Assembly (NCBI RefSeq): GCF_000002425.4
Contig: NC_037267.1
Span: 6,027,396 to 6,091,395, forward strand
Direction: 5' to 3'
Source of the DNA: Physcomitrium patens
Lineage: Eukaryota; Streptophyta; Bryopsida; Funariales; Funariaceae
DNA length: 64,000 nucleotides
Both the position numbers and the translations under genes were made by a program. Positions 1 to 12,299 of the stretch are shown in pieces. Each line of letters opens with the position of its first letter. Position 1 is the stretch's first letter. The notes beneath the pieces are model-generated. The model saw only the letters and a program-made list of their open reading frames with translations, searched no databases and was not told where the DNA came from.

Positions 1-712
1 TAAATCAATTGAATAATTATAGGATCAATGCTCTAAAATAATAACTACATTTATTTTTTGAAAACATATCAAAAATCTTGATATTGGCTAGGAATATCAT
101 TTAATTTCATTTTATAATAAAAAATAAATATGGCATATATAACAAAAGATGACTATTTTTTTGTCACATGCATGAAAGCTCTTCAACTAAATAGTAAGGA
201 TTTGCATATACTAAGCTTATCTATTTCTACTTCTCTATTGAAATTTTGAATTAAATTATAAGAAAAATTAAGGTTACTAGAAATTTAATCTATTTGAGGA
301 TTATATTTTTTTAACCACAATAATCTTAAAATAAATAGATTAAAAGGAGATCTTATCACATTGAATTTTATTATACTATTATGATCTTTAACTATTATAT
401 CTAACAGAACACTTTTATGAATAATATTTCTAAAAGACAATAAATGACTATCTATGACTTTTACATGTACTAGTTTAGGTTTCTTGATTAAAAATATTTC
501 TTATTTTTTGAAAAAATCTTTGTCTATAAAAGAAGCTAAGGCTCTTAAATCTAATAATATAAAGACTTTATAATTTTTAAGTCCTAAATATACATCTATT
601 GTAAAATAAGATGAGGGATCTGAGGAGAAAATATGAACTTTATTAGATGTTGTACATGATTCTAGGTGCAAAATTCTTATTGTAGCTTCAAAAACTATTT
701 TTTTGACACATT
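1..712 (-). pseudogene. CV-I: decayed chromovirus gag-protease remnant
   Basis: No open frame survives. The minus strand matches, piece by piece, the protease and zinc-knuckle side of CV-A (17.9-18.6 kb) and the equivalent plus-strand part of CV-C (41.4-42.0 kb). The segment at about 300-480 corresponds to the protease stretch that contains the VEVIDG motif in CV-A, and about 590-700 corresponds to the spacer between zinc knuckle and protease in CV-C. The right edge lies near 712, where the sequence switches abruptly into an H-type LTR. The rest of the element lies beyond the left edge of the window. It has no coding potential. Confidence 0.65.
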
Positions 713-1576
713 TGAACTTTGGAGGCTAAAGTCAGCAAGTTTAAGTTTTTGGATACAATTTGGGTGCAAATTTTGTTTGATTTGGAATTTTTAAGAAGGA
801 GTTTTAGGTACTCAAAGTTAAGGTATTAATTTCATACCTACTATCACTCTTCGGGACATAACATATGCTTACAAAGAGCAATAAAGGATTGGTGATTGGA
901 ATTGAAGATAACACTTTCTTCGCTATAATTTTTATATACTATTTGATGAATTCTAAGTTATGATGAAGGATTTATAAGGCATTGACAATAACATATGTAA
1001 TTCAAAGATAGTAAGTGAGTTTTTTTATTGATAGTAATGGTTGGAGCCATATCTTGCGTTTTTGAACAAATTATTAATTCAAAATTTCTATAAATATTTA
1101 TTATTAGGTTAAAAAGCTTTAAATAAAAATTTTATGGTATTTGAGTACTTATTTTGTGAGAAATAAAGAAAATTATATGCATATGTATGTAAGCAAGGGT
1201 TTGAAGCTACTATTAGGATTTTGGTGATATCTCAAGATCCATAATGAATTTGTAGTTGAAATTTGTTTTGGTAGTTGTTGAAAGTATATTAGTACTTTAT
1301 GTAAAATTTTATTTTTTTCAGATAGTTAGATCGTGAGATATAAACTATTGAAGTTCAAGAAAAAATTTCCATAAGGATATATAAGGTTTTAAGATATTTT
1401 ATCATATATTTGGATATTTTTTTTTTATACTTAGGCTTATGTTTTGATGTAATTGCCTTAAAAAAATATATATTATATATATAAACTTAAAACTTTAATA
1501 TATTAGACTTGATTGAGGATTTAGTGGTAACTAGAAGTCCAATGCTTTTTTGAGGCAAACTCTTTCTATCTCAACA
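713..1576 (+). repeat. Truncated H-family LTR
   Basis: This segment aligns along its length with the complete solo LTRs at 9461-10734 and 43875-45132. It shares the block around 'ggttggagccatatctt' and the end block with 'ttttttgaggcaaactct'. The 5' third is missing, so it begins in mid-LTR. It ends in '...caaca' at 1576. It contains the usual AT-rich U3/R/U5-like composition and no ORF. It could be the remains of the 5' LTR of the H-type element whose integrase lies at 4.2-5.5 kb, but the intervening structure is too disturbed to prove this. Confidence 0.65.
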
Positions 1577-2888
1577 ATGTTGAGTCTTTTCTTACTCAGT
1601 GAAGAATTTAAAACATATCATATCAATTTACATAGGTTTTGGCCTTGTGAGCCCAAATTTCACCACTGAATGAAATTGATGCCACACAACAAGTTCAAGA
1701 GATGGAACAGAAGAACTTCTAATTGTATAATTGCTAAGTTGATTTTAATTTTAGTATTAATAAATCAATTAATTTTAAGCCATCTAAGCATAAAATAAAA
1801 ATAAAAATTAAATATAAAAGTTAAAAATAAACATTAAAGGTTAAAAGTTAAAAATTAAAATCTAAAATTTAAAATATAAAAGTTATAAATTATTATAAAA
1901 ATAAAATTAAAAATAGGATTAAGAAAGATAAAAGCAAAGGTATCTTGATAATGTCTAAGAATTAAAAGTAGTAAATCCTTTCTACTCCAAAATTTTCTAA
2001 AAATCATGATTAACTTCAAATTGTATGATTTTTAGTTTGTTGCAAATTTAACTTAAAGGCGTTCTTGCTTCAATAAATTTGAATTTAATCCAATACCTAA
2101 GCCACTAAAAATGCTCCTTCAAAGTTGAGTGACCAAGACTACTGTGGCAGGAAACCTTCTTTCACTTAAAAATTAACCAAAACTTCAACTCATCTTCAAA
2201 TTTAGTAAAATTTATGCTATAAGAAGCTCAGCTTAAAGATGCACTTGTTCTTAAAATTTTACAATAATCCAATTAGGAAGCACTGAGGAATGTATTTTCA
2301 AAGGTGAGTGATTTAAACTGCTAAGGCAACCGACCCCAGCACACTCAAAATTTCGCCCTTATTCCAAAACAAGTGACCCTTACCTTCTTGGAAAGCTAAC
2401 ACCAAAAGCTACAATCACAAAAAAATTTACATCAAAACTCAAGAAAATCAAATGACTAATTGAGGGCCATTTGAGGCTGTTGAATCCTTGGGATATTTGG
2501 AAGGCCGATGGAGCTATCTACCACAATGACCTATGTCTAAAAATCCAATGATAATCATTCACTACTCAAGATCTATGCATATAAAATCACAAAATTCACA
2601 ATTAGATTAAAAATCAAAAAAAAAATTAAGATTAGGATTTAGAGCCAAAATTTGGCATGCCTTTGCCCTTCACCAAAAGAGAAGAGAGACAAGGCTTAGG
2701 GAACCAAGCCACTCTTATACAATTGAGTGGTGGCTTGTGGAGAGGTGGCCACATCTCCACCTTTGATCTCTAAGATTCCTAAAGTAGATCTATAGCCTTC
2801 ATTCATCTAAAAACCAATTTTTTTATTAAGGCTGATGGCTCTTATAAGTGGTTAAGAAAGCACTTTTTAGTAAATCTAACTTCACTTT
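1577..2888. other. Unassigned decayed repeat sequence with A/T-rich simple array
   Basis: No gene is visible. Positions 1740-1930 hold a degenerate array of short units such as 'aaaattaaaa' and 'taaaagtt', like the arrays inside H-type LTRs elsewhere in the window. From 1950 to 2880 the composition is less AT-rich (for example around 2330 and 2680-2760) and includes an imperfect internal repetition ('aagttgagtga' near 2126, 'aaggtgagtga' near 2300). This suggests an old transposable element that I cannot classify. Confidence 0.35.
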
Positions 2889-4237
2889 TGTGTTCAAATT
2901 TCTTGATAAGTTGATTTAAATCTTGAATCAAAAATAATTTTTTAATTAATATTTAATCATCTTGATTTGATAATAATTCAATACATTTAAATATAGCTTT
3001 TATAAAAGCCTTTTAATTTCTTTTCTTATCTTAATAGCTAATAGATTAAAGGTTGATTAGAAATTTAATCTTCTAGGATGTAGAAACTCTTTTATTTCCT
3101 TAGAAAAGCCATAAATTAAAAAAAAAATAAGATAAAAGAAATAAACAATTAATATAATTGATACTAAAGTTAAGTTAATGATAGAATTTAACTAAAAAAT
3201 TCTTAAAATAGATTGAATTGATATCTAAGGATCGACTATTTGTGGAACAAGGTTAAAATCAGACCTCCAGCTATTAGAATAGTTTCCTAAGTTAAAATTT
3301 GGGAGGTATTTGAAGATTGGAAATAAGAATCAAAGAGCTAGTTGTAATCTCATTTGAAATTCATAAGGCTTATTTTCATAGGATTTGCAATGACTTTGTA
3401 ATTATTATTCAAAATCAGGGTTTGTATTGGTGATGTTAGATTTATGCAATACAATTAGGGCTAATACTTTTGGTTAATTTGTGTAATTAGTATCACATCT
3501 ATGATTCAAAATTTGAAAATACTTGGTTGATTAGTTATTCTAAGTAGGCATAAAATTTTATATTAATCTAAAAATCCAATTGAAAGATATCTAGTTTTTG
3601 GTATAAGAGGGTATTGAAAGTTGGCAATTGGGAATTGTGTAGAGTTTCTATGATATCTAAAGATCTTCTTGTTGAAACAAGATGAAATTTGGCATAATGT
3701 TAGAAGATTAAAGATCAATCTATATACCAATTTTGAACTGAAATTAACCATTGGAAAAAGAAAAATTTCTATTAGAACATTTGCATCAACTTTCAAGTTA
3801 GCAGCCAAGTAACAATAGTATAGTTTTTTGGATGTTTTCTCACAATTTGTAAGTTGGATTGGTTTGAATTTTTTTAAACATATAGAAGACTTATAGTAAC
3901 ATTTATTTGCAAAATTTTGTACCAAGTGAACAATCAAATTAGAAGTTATAGCTTACTAAAGCTCACTAATTAGAATTAAGGCTTATAAAAAAAATCAAAA
4001 TTGTCTAATTATAAAAGTAATAAGGCAATTAGAATTTTTATATGATTGAGGTTACTAAAAAGAGAATTTTTGAGTACTTTTAATTAGCAAAAAGTACTTC
4101 TAAATTAAAATTCGAATTGCATTCTTCTTATATGGATGAAACTTATTAAGATTTCTTAATTACTTATAAAATATAAGTTCATCTTTTATAGCCAGGTGCT
4201 TGATGTATTTTCAAATAAAATAACATATAATACAACA
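2889..4237 (+). repeat. H-family LTR, diverged copy (left end approximate)
   Basis: The reverse complement of 22929-24244 aligns with this stretch, notably the block 'acttttataaaagcctttt' near 3000 and the 370 bp around 3560-3940. It ends 'aatacaaca' at 4237, the counterpart of the TGTCGTATT terminus of the 23-kb copy, and is followed by 'ccgt'. The left edge is estimated by alignment only. A 124-codon open frame on the minus strand inside it (3563-3937) is LTR sequence, not a gene. Confidence 0.6.
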
Positions 4238-4241
4238 CCGT

Positions 4242-5580
4242 GACAATAAGTTAAGAAATATTGGTATTTTTTTGAATACCATGAAGAGACAAGAAGGTTG
4301 ATTAGACAAGGTCTTCAAAGACATCAAATATTAGTCTTATGATTATATTTTGAGAGATAATTCTTTGTCGACGAGGCCAAAGAAAAAATATGGGATACCA
4401 TTAAGAGTGGTGGTTGATGCAAAAATCAAGAATTAAATTCTTAAGAAATTTCATGATATATTATGAGTAAGCCACATAGGAGTTTGGACCACCTACCATG
4501 AGATCAAGGAAAGATATTGGTGGAAGGGTCTCTATAAAGATGTAGAAGAATTTGTGGCTTCTTACATTGAATGCCAATTGTAGTTTAAAGTTAGATTTAG
4601 AGATGAGATGCATTCTACCTATTTACTTGCTATATATTTTCAGTAGATGATTGACTTGGTAGCTATGTCATTGAGATTATGGAGCATAAAATATCTTATT
4701 TTGGCAAAAAAAGAGCTCTCAAACTATATTAAAGGAAGAGCTTTGAGGACCAAGATCACAAAAGGAGTGTGTAGATTTATCTTGGAAGATATCTTTAGTA
4801 AATACAGCAACATTAAAAGGATAAGGCTGATCAAAGAGAATTGGATATAATAGAGGCCAAAGATTTGTTTTTCAAAGATACAATGTGAAGTTGAAACTGA
4901 AAATTACTTATAATATTGAAGTTAATGAAAAAGCAAGAGAGGACATCCTTCAATTATTAATGTTCTTATCAAAGCTTGTAGAAATGCATGTGGAAGATTT
5001 TATGTCTATTTAAATGTTGTTGAATTGAAAAGATGACATCTTAAGAGAGAGATTATTGGAGCTCTAAATTTGGCAGCTTAAAAGATTACTTAAAGATCAA
5101 GAGATTATATTGAAAAAATTAAAGATTCTTAGGTTAAGTAATAAAGAGAGGTTTGATGAAATCCACCATTTAAGATTCAAATCAATTGAAGTTGAGAATT
5201 GGATGTTAGTATTTGATAGTAGTTTAAAGCATCAACATAGTATGCTTAGGAAGTTCGCTTAAAGATAGTTTGGACCATATATAGTAGTAGCAATATATAA
5301 AAATACTACTTATTTGTATCATGAGTTGGATGGTATGATGTTAAAATTATCTGTGGCTAAAAAGTGGATTAAAGCATTCAAGAGAAGACATAATAGATTT
5401 ATTTCAAATAATCTTTTAAATTTAAAATATAAAATTTGGACCAAATGGAAGATGTACAAAGAAATAGAAATGATGAAGAGAACAAAAATGATTAGATTGG
5501 CACATATTGGACAATGTATAATTTTAAAAGAAGTAGATATTATGCTAAAAAATAGCATAATATGTAAAAATAATATGAAA
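4242..5580 (+). pseudogene. Gyp-H integrase remnant (Ty3/Gypsy)
   Basis: Translating around stop codons gives the zinc-binding N-terminus of a Gypsy integrase (about 4460-4590: H, then YWWKGLY, then a C-x2-C whose first Cys is now Tyr). The catalytic core follows (4647-4850, open for 67 codons), with an NGKxERGH-like stretch whose remnant reads RGHPSIINVLIKACRN at about 4935-4990. Then comes the C-terminal domain (about 5110-5420), with motifs RFDE, HHLRFKSIEV and FGPYIVVA. Roughly ten in-frame stops are present. This type of integrase core differs from CV-A and from Gyp-D/F, so it is a third Gypsy lineage. The H-type LTR directly downstream makes it likely that this is the parent of the many solo LTRs in the window. 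Confidence 0.6.
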
Positions 5581-6694
5581 TGTTATGGAATTTTGAATTT
5601 TTATTAAAAATAAAATCAAAATCAAAATCAAAATTAAAAAAATAAAATACTTTTTTAATTTGTTTAAATTTATATTTTAAGTTTTATATTTAAAGATAGA
5701 AGTTGTAGGATTTATTTCCATTGATTGAAAGTCATGCTCAATGGACTATAAGATGTTATCTAGGACTATACTAGAGTTTGAAATAATTTTAAAGTGACCC
5801 ATTCAAGATAATACAGATTATTTAAGATAAGATAATCTATTCAAAATTGGAGATTGGATTCAAAAAGGTTGTATTTTGGATTAGAATTTGGATAGAAAAA
5901 TAGATGATTTGAGATTTTAATGAAAGAAATATGGTTGTTTGAAGTTAGGATGTGAATTTGGTACCTACTATTATTCTTTTAAGCATTTAGAGAATTATAA
6001 GAAAGTATTTAGTAATCAAAAAGTGAGATTCAAAAGCTAAATTAAAGAACTAATTTTTTTTTAAAAAAATCAATATATTCTAATTTAAAACAAAGGAAAA
6101 AGATTTATTAGAAGTTAGCAATTTAAAATTAGAATTTATGAATTCTTTTCATAGAGATTTTAATTTGAGCCATATCTTGAGTATTTAGATGAATCTTTAG
6201 CTCAAAATTTGTACAAATATAGATAACTATGTTAAAAAGTTGTATATAAAAATTCATAGAATTTAAGCATTGGATTTATAAGATATGATACTAGTAGTAC
6301 AAAGGTGCCTAAAAATTGACATATTTAGTACTTACTAGAAATTAGGCAATATCCAAAGAGCTATAATGAATTTGTAATTGAATTTTTTTAAGGAGGTATT
6401 TAAAGATATAAGATAACTTGTAAAAAAAATTGAATCTAATTGGATGGTTATATTGAAAGTAATAGGATAATATATATTTGGAAGGAGTTTCAATAAGAAT
6501 AGAAGTAGTTTTAAGATATCTAATTACATCTTGAAAATTCTTGTACATCCTAAAATTTTATATTTGATGTAAATATCTTTGTGAAAAAAAACTATAAATA
6601 AAATTTATATTTTATTAATTTATAATTTGTTTGAGTAATTAGTGGTAGCCAAAGGCCTAACACTTTTTTGAAGCAAATTCTCTCTACTACAACA
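5581..6694 (+). repeat. H-family LTR, probable 3' LTR of Gyp-H
   Basis: Starts TGTTATGG and ends CTACAACA. It aligns with the complete copies at 9461-10734 and 43875-45132, including the end block around 'ttttttgaagcaaattctc'. It follows the integrase C-terminus of Gyp-H by about 160 bp in the same orientation, which is the position of a 3' LTR. Its right neighbour is CV-E RNase H sequence. No clean 4-bp TSD was found for this copy. Confidence 0.55.
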
Positions 6695-7858
6695 ATAGTA
6701 ACTAGACTTAAGATACCTTTTAGATAATGATGCCATTCTTGAAATGAATCCACAATTATAAAAAGTTCTTTGTTATAGATCTCATAGTTAATCTAAGCTT
6801 CTAAAAATTTCTTGGAATGAAAAACTATTGGATGGAGCTTGTTATTTACTCCCATTTGTAACAAAATAGAATATATAGTAAAATCTGATGCATTTGTTTT
6901 TATGAAGAATGTTTTAAAAAAATTGATGCAATATTAGATTGGTACAAAAATAAATAATGTTTTAAATACTTCAAAAGATGCTTCAATTTCATTGCTCTAC
7001 TCAAGTTTTTTTTTACATGACAAATGTATAAGAAGAGCTATTATTTGAAAAAAAAAACTCTTAATAAAGATTTGATAGTAATTAAAAAATTTCAAAAAAT
7101 ATTTTATATCTTTGACTGTTTTTAGAATCTTCTAATGTATGATAGTCTAAATCTTTTTAAGATCTATTATAAAACCATTGTTTGAGATAATACATCCTGA
7201 AAAGTCAACTTGAGTAGTGTAAAATATATACTTTTCTATCTTAGTATATAATCTTATATTTTTTTTAATTTTTATAATACATGATGAATATGAATTTCAT
7301 ATTTTATTATATTCTTAGAATAAATTAAATTATATTTTAAATAATAGACAATAAAATCATTAAAAAACTCACATAAGATATCATTCATTAGATGTTGAAA
7401 AGCAACTAGGATATTTGTGACTCTAAAAGGTATGATATTATATACAAAATATCCATACTTAATTCAAAATATAATTTTCTATTCATCTATTTTTTTAATG
7501 CATACCAAATTATATGCTCATCATAGATCTATTTTTATTTAGATCTTTGTTTGATTTAGTTAATCAAAAAGTCTTGGAATCAAAAGTAGAGGATATCTAT
7601 TTTAATGATGATCTTATTGAGTCTTTGATAGTCTATACATATCTGCAAAGATCTATCTTTTTTCTTTACAAATAAGATAGGAGCCTTGACTGAAGATTTT
7701 GAGTGATCTATGAAGTATTTAGTTAAATTCTCATCAATGTATTCCTTAAACGCAACCAATTCATTCTATAATAGACTATAGGTTGGTCCAAATAGTGGTT
7801 GAGTTTATTTTTAAAAATTGATGGAATAATCATAAGGACAATGCTTTAGAAGAATACC
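6695..7858 (-). pseudogene. CV-E: reverse transcriptase/RNase H remnant
   Basis: The minus strand matches the RT-RNase H part of CV-A (16.8-17.9 kb). The block around 6760-6800 corresponds to the NYEIHDKEL region of RNase H, and about 7700-7790 to the start of RT (IDENLAKN). Stop codons and AT changes are everywhere. The sequence is cut at 7858 by Cop-B and resumes at 20325 in the expected register: 'gaagaata' on the left joins 'atatttatatt' on the right, as in CV-C. Confidence 0.7.
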
Positions 7859-8241
7859 TATTAAAATATAGAAGTAAATGTGGAAGTAGAATAAATAATA
7901 TTATAGAAAATATTATTTTAAATAAGTTACTATTGATTAAACAGTTGGCTCTTGATATATAAAAAAAGTCAAGAGATAAAGTAAATGAATAGACCAAAGA
8001 TCTTAAGAATATAAAAAATATATTAAAAGTATATTTTTATAGTAAATAAGATAATATAGATAGTCTCGATAGAATATTGGATGGATGTATTCATCAAAGG
8101 ATGGAAGTTTTCTATTAGGGCAGCAACGACTACCTATAAGTAATGAATGTTGGAAGTAAGAGACATCTTACTCCATACTCTCTTTGTGTGGAACATTACT
8201 TATTCTAAGTGTTGTAACTTCATAGTACTTATTCTTCAATA
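7859..8241 (+). repeat. Cop-B 5' LTR
   Basis: 383 bp, the same total length as the two pieces of the 3' LTR. It starts TATTAAAATATAG (the 3' LTR has TGTTAAAGTATAG) and ends CTTCAATA. Many differences from the partner are transitions. The preceding five bases, atacc, form the left TSD. Confidence 0.85.
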
Positions 8242-8261
8242 GATTATATGCCCACTCACCT
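8242..8261 (+). other. Cop-B primer-binding site, half-tRNA type (candidate)
   Basis: Directly after the 5' LTR the sequence reads GATTATATGCCCACTCACC. Eleven of its first 14 bases match the complement of the anticodon region of plant initiator tRNA-Met (GGTTATGGGCCCAC), and two of the three mismatches are G-to-A. Drosophila copia and some relatives are known to prime from this internal site of a cleaved initiator tRNA rather than from its 3' end. The assignment is tentative because the element is mutated. Confidence 0.5.
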
Positions 8262-8804
8262 TTAGTTGTGAGTTTTGAAGTACTTTGAAGTCTTACTTCT
8301 TGTAAAAAGTAGAACTTTTGGTTGTTGTTGATGTTAGAATTTGGTATTATCTAATTCCATTGTTGCATCTAATTATTAATGTAGTTTTGTTCTTACTTGT
8401 TGTTAAGTGCATTAATAATCTTGGAGGTTTTTAAATACCTTAAAATAATATTTTAAAATATTAATATTATATTTTTTTTTTGATTTATATCATTTATGAT
8501 TTAACATTGTGATTTATATAATAAACTTCTTTTGATATCTTTTTATTGTGATAAGAAGTGTTTTGTGAGATTAGAAGTATTTTATGAAAAAAGAAGAATA
8601 ATTGGAAAGTAGCAAAGCTTAAGATAGAGTATAAGACTTATAAGAAGTCTTATAAGTGAAATTGAAAGTAATTAAAGAGTGGAATCACTTGTTTATTAAC
8701 AAAGAAGGTATTTTAGGTTTCCAAAGTAACGACACCTTCTTATTGATTTTGAGAGCTCTTTTTTCTTGTTTGTTTATTTTTTTTGATACACCCTTTTTTT
8801 AGAT

Positions 8805-10915
8805 ATGGCTTTAAGTGAAGATAAGAGTTTGACAATAATTGAGAAGTTCAGAGGTGTCAACTTTTACCATTGGAAGAAGAAAATGGAGCTTTTATTGGAT
8901 TCATTTGACCTTTGGAATATTGTCAATAAAAATAAAGAGCCTCTAAATGATGATGTTGATGTCAAGGTGAAGAAAGAGTACAAACATCATAAAAGAAAGA
9001 CTTTTGGCATGATTGCATCAAATTTGGATGATGCCAATTTTTCACATGTAATTGCTTACATAGACCAATAGAAATATGGAAGATTTTTTGTAACATCTAT
9101 GATAGTAGAAACCTTACTAATATTTTTTTGAAAAAAACAAAGTTCTTAATGATAAAGATAGAAAAATCAGATGACTTCATGGCTCATGTCAATAAGATAA
9201 AAGCACTGGCAAACCAACTAATAATTGTTGACAAGCAAGTTGATGATAAGGATATTGTGTTGACATAACTCATGAGCCTTCATGAGTCCTACAACTACCT
9301 CATTGTGTCATTAGAGTCTATCAGCATGAAAGAGCTTACCATGAATTATGTCACATCAAGGCTTGCCCATAAAGTGATCAAGAGGAAAAAAAATAAGCTT
9401 TAAAGTGATGATTTGGTTCTATTTTCAAGATAAAGCAAAAGTAACTATTTTCATCAACATTGTCATATTGTAAATGCTTAAAATATGTAAAAATTAATTA
9501 GAACATATAATATGTTCATAAGTCTCAATGTGTGTTAAAATAATTAATAGATTAATTTAAAAAAAGTATATATAAGAAATTTTATTTTGAATTTTATTTA
9601 TTTTGATTATGGCATATAAAAAATATATACAAAAATATATAGGACCTAAATGTTTAGTATGAAGCCTTGAAAAAAGGTAGAAGCCTAAGGATGAAAATCT
9701 AAAATAGTAAGAGGCTAATTGGGAGGGATGAAAACAAGGCATGGTTGGATGAAGGCAAGGAATTGAGAACTTCATCCCTGTTAGTCGAATATCATGCCTA
9801 ATGGGCTTTGAAGAGGCTTTGAGGAGGCTGTCTACAACCTTAATAAGGATTTTGGCAACCTGAAAGAAGGCATTTAGGAATTAGAAGCTAAGATTGTAAG
9901 GTTTAGGATTTGAACTATAATTTGTATATAAAAATTAAAAGATTTGGAATTAGGATGAAGAAATTATAGTCATTTGAAATTAAGGTATTAATTTAAGATA
10001 TACTATTATTTTTTTGTAAATACAAGGAGTTGTACGGTAGTTTTTGAAGATCGAAAGATGCAGTTGGAATGGTGATTTCAAGGCCTATATCTTTTACGAA
10101 AGAATTTTTTCTTTTAAAGTTTATATAAAAGAGATATAAGAAGTTATAGGTGATGCTTCCAAATCAAAGGCAATAAATGAATAGTTTTATTTATAGTAAT
10201 AGTTAGAGCCATAACTTGAGTTTTTGGACAAATTTTTGGTTCAAACTTTTGGAGAATAAAATTTTTTTTGTTATAAAGCTATACATATAAATTTCGTGGC
10301 ATTTGAGCTTTTATTTTGTGAGATATAAAGAAACTTGCATGTTAGTATATAATGACAAGGATTTGAAGTGATTGTTAGGATTTTCAAGATATTTCAAGAT
10401 CCGCAATGAATTTGTAGTTGAACTAACTTGTAAAATTTGATAAGAATACATTAGTACTTCATATAAAATTTGAATAAGTTTGGACAGTTGGATCAGGAAT
10501 TATGAGGTATTGAAGTTCAAGAAAATTTCCACATAAGGATATATAAGGATTTAGAGGATTTTATCATATTTTAGATGTTGTTGGTTAATAAAGCTTATGT
10601 ATTTGATATAATTGCTCCAAAAGAGAAATTTTATATATAAACTTAGGACTTTCCTTATTTTGAAGTTTGATTGAGTAATTAGTGATAGCCAGGAGCCTAA
10701 TACTTTTTTGAGGCAGACTCTCTCTATTCTGATAATATGATAATTTCAAAAGTAATATAAGAAATTACTATATTTATAAAAAAATTATGTCACTTTGCTA
10801 GGAATTGCTATAAAGCTAAGAAAGAAAATAGAGAGAATACAAAAAATACTTGTAATAACTTTGATGGAGATGACTATGCCTTCATGACAAATAAAAGAAC
10901 CTCTATAACTACCAT
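8805..10915 (+). pseudogene. Cop-B gag (split by a solo LTR)
   Basis: An ATG at 8805 opens an 88-codon frame beginning MALSEDKS. It has the typical Copia gag N-terminus: a KFRGVNFYHWKKKMELLL stretch, in which the FxGxNFxxW motif is clear. After a stop at 9069 the frame continues to about 9456, where an H-LTR (9461-10734, TSD acat/atat) is inserted. After it the gag C-terminus resumes with a CCHC-type zinc knuckle (LCHFARNCYKAKK, about 10785-10825, first Cys lost). It is broken by stops and by the insertion. Confidence 0.75.
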
Positions 10916-10919
10916 GTCT

Positions 10920-11340
10920 AAGTAGATTATAGATTCGGGTGCTACTAAACATATGACACCATATAAGTATTCATTTGATACTTATGAAGAAATTTCAACA
11001 ATCTAAGTTTGGTTGGGAGACAATGATATAGTACAAGCCATTGGAATTGAATCTATTATTTTTGAAATTGTTGTGAAGGACTAAATCAAGAGAATCAGGT
11101 GGAAAGAGGTCTTACATGTGCCAAAAATGAAGAAAAATCTCTTTTTGGTAAGCAAACTTATATCACATAGTTTTAAAGTTTAATTTGATAAGAATGGATG
11201 TTTTGTAAAGACATTGACTAGACAACATATTGCCAAAGGCCTTAGAGATAGCAACCTCTATTTCATCAATTATAAAAAGGTGAATAGAATAAAAGTTGCA
11301 ATATTTTCTGATTTTCTACAAGATCAAGTTAAATTTGGAC
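10920..11340 (+). pseudogene. Cop-B protease
   Basis: The aspartic protease signature IDSGATKHMT is readable at about 10930-10960. It is followed by the usual Copia protease sequence up to the GAG-pre-integrase zinc motif near 11340 (LWNLRLSHLN). The active-site DSGA is intact, but in-frame stops flank it (TAG at about 10923, TAA at about 11005), so no functional polyprotein can be made. Confidence 0.7.
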
Positions 11341-12200
11341 TTTGGAATCTAAGACTTAGTCATTTAAATGCCAAAATCATGAAAGAGTACTAATTCATAA
11401 TAAGTGGCTTAGATCTTGGTTAATTCAGCCATAATGCCTTAATACTTACTTGTAAAGGATGTATATAAGATAAACAACAAAAGGCTTTATTTCTAAGAGG
11501 AGTTGCAACACATACTACCAAATTATTTGAAATTGTGCATTCTGATGTTTGTCAAACAATGAAGACACCATCAATTGGAAGAGCAACATACTTTGTCTCA
11601 TTTGTTGATGATTTTTTAAGAAAAGTATGGTTTTATATTATTAAAAGTAAGAATGAATGTTTCTTAAGATTTAAGAAATTTAAGGCTCTTATAAAAAAAG
11701 AATGTGAGTGTAAGTTCAAATTATTATACATAAATAATAGAAATGAGTATATGTCAAAATATTTTGATGGATTCTTGAATATTCAAGGTGTTGTAAGACA
11801 ATCCTCTACTCCCTACATTACACAATAAAATGGAGTTATTGGAAGAACAAATTACACCATTGTAAAGATGACAAAGAGTATGTTTTATGTACAAAAACTT
11901 GGGCATAAATATTAGGCAAAAGCATTAATAGATGCAGTATATACAAAGAATAGATATCCAATAAGTGCACTCACATTAATGACTCCAGAAGAAGCTTGGA
12001 ATAGCAAGAAACCTTATATTTTACACATGAGGATTTTTGGATGCATTAATTATATAAACATACTAGATTATATGAGATCCAAACTTGATGCAAAAGGTAC
12101 AAAATATATGTTTCTTGGATATTGTGAAGGTACCAAGGCATATAAGCTTATGTATTTGTTTAGAAATCAAAAAAATCATCAAAAATCGTAATGTAGAGTT
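11341..12200 (+). pseudogene. Cop-B integrase
   Basis: The frame contains the HHCC zinc-binding part (RLSHLN, CKGCI) and then the DDE core. The first Asp is in VHSDVCQTM (about 11535-11562). The second should lie in the DNGxEY motif, which here reads NNRNEY with Asp replaced by Asn. The third acidic position, normally in NGVxER, reads NGVIGR, with Glu replaced by Gly. Two catalytic residues are therefore lost and several stops occur. Downstream is the typical MTPEEAWNSKKP and FLGYCEGTKAYKLM sequence, shared with Cop-K. Confidence 0.75.
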
Positions 12201-12299
12201 TTTAAAGCATAAGAGTGATTTTGAGCACTCAGAGATGTATTCAAATGGGAATAATGGTATATTTGTAGATACATCTTTACTTTGAAAACATGGGAACTA

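Noticed and set aside
3563..3937. 124-codon minus-strand ORF
   Set aside because: The same DNA occurs in the H-family LTR at 23.15-23.52 kb without an open frame, so it is chance openness in an LTR.
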